Below, one piece after another: positions 63,121 through 64,000 of a DNA stretch of 64,000 bases. The stretch's first letter is position 1; each line of letters begins with the position of its first letter. Position numbers and translations under genes: made by a program. The notes under the pieces are model-generated. The model was not told where the DNA came from. It did no database searches and saw nothing but the letters and a program-made list of their open reading frames with translations. Source of the DNA: G965215225 sp965215225 (GTDB taxonomy: Bacteria; Pseudomonadota; Gammaproteobacteria; CBDBNL01; JAAOII01); NCBI GenBank assembly GCA_965215225.1, contig OZ244039.1, positions 1,984,001 through 2,048,000 of the forward strand, given 5' to 3'.

Positions 63121-63951
63121 TTAATGTTTTTCACAAGCCATGCTCAGATAGACAATTGTTAACATCATAAAGATAAAGGCTTGTAAGGTAATCACTAGAA
63201 CATGAAAAATCGCCCACGGCAGGGATAATAACCACTGGGCATAGAAGGGCAAAAGCGCTATCAGAATAAAGATTAGCTCGCCAGCATAGAGATTACCGAA
63301 AAGGCGGAGGGCGAGTGAGACTGGTTTAGCAATTAAAGTGATTCCTTCAAGAATAAAATTAAACGGAATCATCCACTTGCCAAAAGGTTGTAAGGTCAGC
63401 TCACCAATAAAGCCGCCAAACCCTTTTATTTTTATGCTGTAGTAGATTATCAGCACAAAAACAGACAATGACATTCCAAAAGTGATATTCGGATCAGTAG
63501 TCGGCACTACCTTCATATATTCAACCCCTATCAAACTAAATAAAAAGGGAAAGAGATCCACCGGTATCAGATCCATAAAGTTCATTAGGAATACCCATAC
63601 AAATATAGTCAATGCAAGCGGAGCAATAAGGTCATTCTTGCCGTGAAATGTCTCCTTAACGCTCTTGTCGGCAAATTCTACCAAGACCTCAACAATATTT
63701 TGTAACATCCCTGGCTTACCGGTTGTAGCCCTAACCGCCACGAAACGAAATAAAGCGAGAAAAAGAACCCCTAAGCCTATTGACCAACCTAAACTATCTA
63801 AGTAAAGGGCAAAAAATCCCATCTCTTGAACCTCCTCAGCGCCATGGGCCATACCCCAACTTCCATCCGCCTTCCTGCCAAAAGCCAAGTTGGTCAGATG
63901 GTGTCCTATATATTCGGTAGAAGTATATTCAGTAGAAGATGTTCCAGCCAT
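63121..63951 (-). CDS. atpB: ATP synthase a subunit
   Basis: 276 residues, the proton-channel stator. The essential Arg is in LALRLFGNLYAGELIF; KPVSLALRLF and the C-terminal LQAFIFMMLTIVYLS are conserved. The N-terminus has a small duplicated STEY motif. It is the first atp gene visible; no atpI is seen in the remaining 49 bases of the window. Confidence 0.96.
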   Translation of the reverse strand: MAGTSSTEYTSTEYIGHHLTNLAFGRKADGSWGMAHGAEEVQEMGFFALYLDSLGWSIGLGVLFLALFRFVAVRATTGKPGMLQNIVEVLVEFADKSVKETFHGKNDLIAPLALTIFVWVFLMNFMDLIPVDLFPFLFSLIGVEYMKVVPTTDPNITFGMSLSVFVLIIYYSIKIKGFGGFIGELTLQPFGKWMIPFNFILEGITLIAKPVSLALRLFGNLYAGELIFILIALLPFYAQWLLSLPWAIFHVLVITLQAFIFMMLTIVYLSMACEKH

Positions 63952-64000
63952 AATAAGTTTTTACAATTAGTTATAAATGAATTAATTTTATCCATTTTGG

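Overview
The window reads as a chromosome segment of a low-GC (by eye about 40%) gammaproteobacterium. This rests on the family types: a UbiH-like monooxygenase, the large FadE-type acyl-CoA dehydrogenase, BepA-like M48 protease, HemF, ComM/YifB, FxsA, ElyC, a gammaproteobacterial F-type ATP synthase operon and glnK-amtB. Genes are packed tightly, often with 1-16 nt overlaps, and many starts have no recognisable Shine-Dalgarno sequence. No phage, insertion sequence, integrase or CRISPR array was seen. I cannot name the genus.

Layout. 1-4842: the end of efp, gshB, then an array of 284-bp tandem units, each joining the start of hisH to the end of gshB, followed by intact hisH, hisA and hisF. 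4900-7188: an STT3/PglB-type oligosaccharyltransferase. 7171-11684: ubiH-like, pepP, a TonB-like gene, an FKBP lipoprotein and tRNA-Phe, all on the minus strand. 11738-19554: ffh, rluC-like, galU, pilD, coaE, smc. 19605-24823: mutS, and divergently rlmE and ftsH. 24860-28359: a PQQ-type sugar dehydrogenase, a roughly 790-bp polypurine 7-mer repeat, a secreted rhodanese, ampD and a small conserved gene. 28483-31810: two tandem GT14-like glycosyltransferases and guaB. 31947-33556: amtB-glnK. 33704-38145: an L,D-transpeptidase, elyC-like, tsaC-like, hemF, a 51-codon repeat-bearing ORF and comM. 38268-40664: two tandem GT10-like fucosyltransferases inserted between comM and fxsA, with pieces of the comM 3' end duplicated around them. 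41332-47699: fadN-like, thiolase, and a patatin/acyl-CoA ligase fusion. 47784-53210: pstC-pstA-pstB-phoU without pstS. 53205-55631: fadE. 55752-56837: a third GT10-like gene. 56901-59229: bepA-like, tRNA-Arg and a beta-hydroxyacid dehydrogenase. 59298-63951: atpB-E-F-H-A-G, with atpD and atpC not following.

How the genes work together. The patatin/ligase fusion, FadE, FadN-like protein and thiolase can together release, activate and beta-oxidise fatty acids. STT3, GalU, two GT14-like and three GT10-like enzymes point to an elaborate surface glycan and possible protein N-glycosylation, with sugars that resemble animal glycan decorations; a host-associated life is an inference. Pst-PhoU and GlnK-AmtB serve phosphate and ammonium uptake.

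The most unusual features are the gshB/hisH hybrid array, whose shared 5-nt deletion keeps every unit open up to the next start codon, the comM-tail-bearing fucosyltransferase duplication, the lipase-ligase fusion, the polypurine repeat, and a tRNA ending 6 nt before the bepA start codon.
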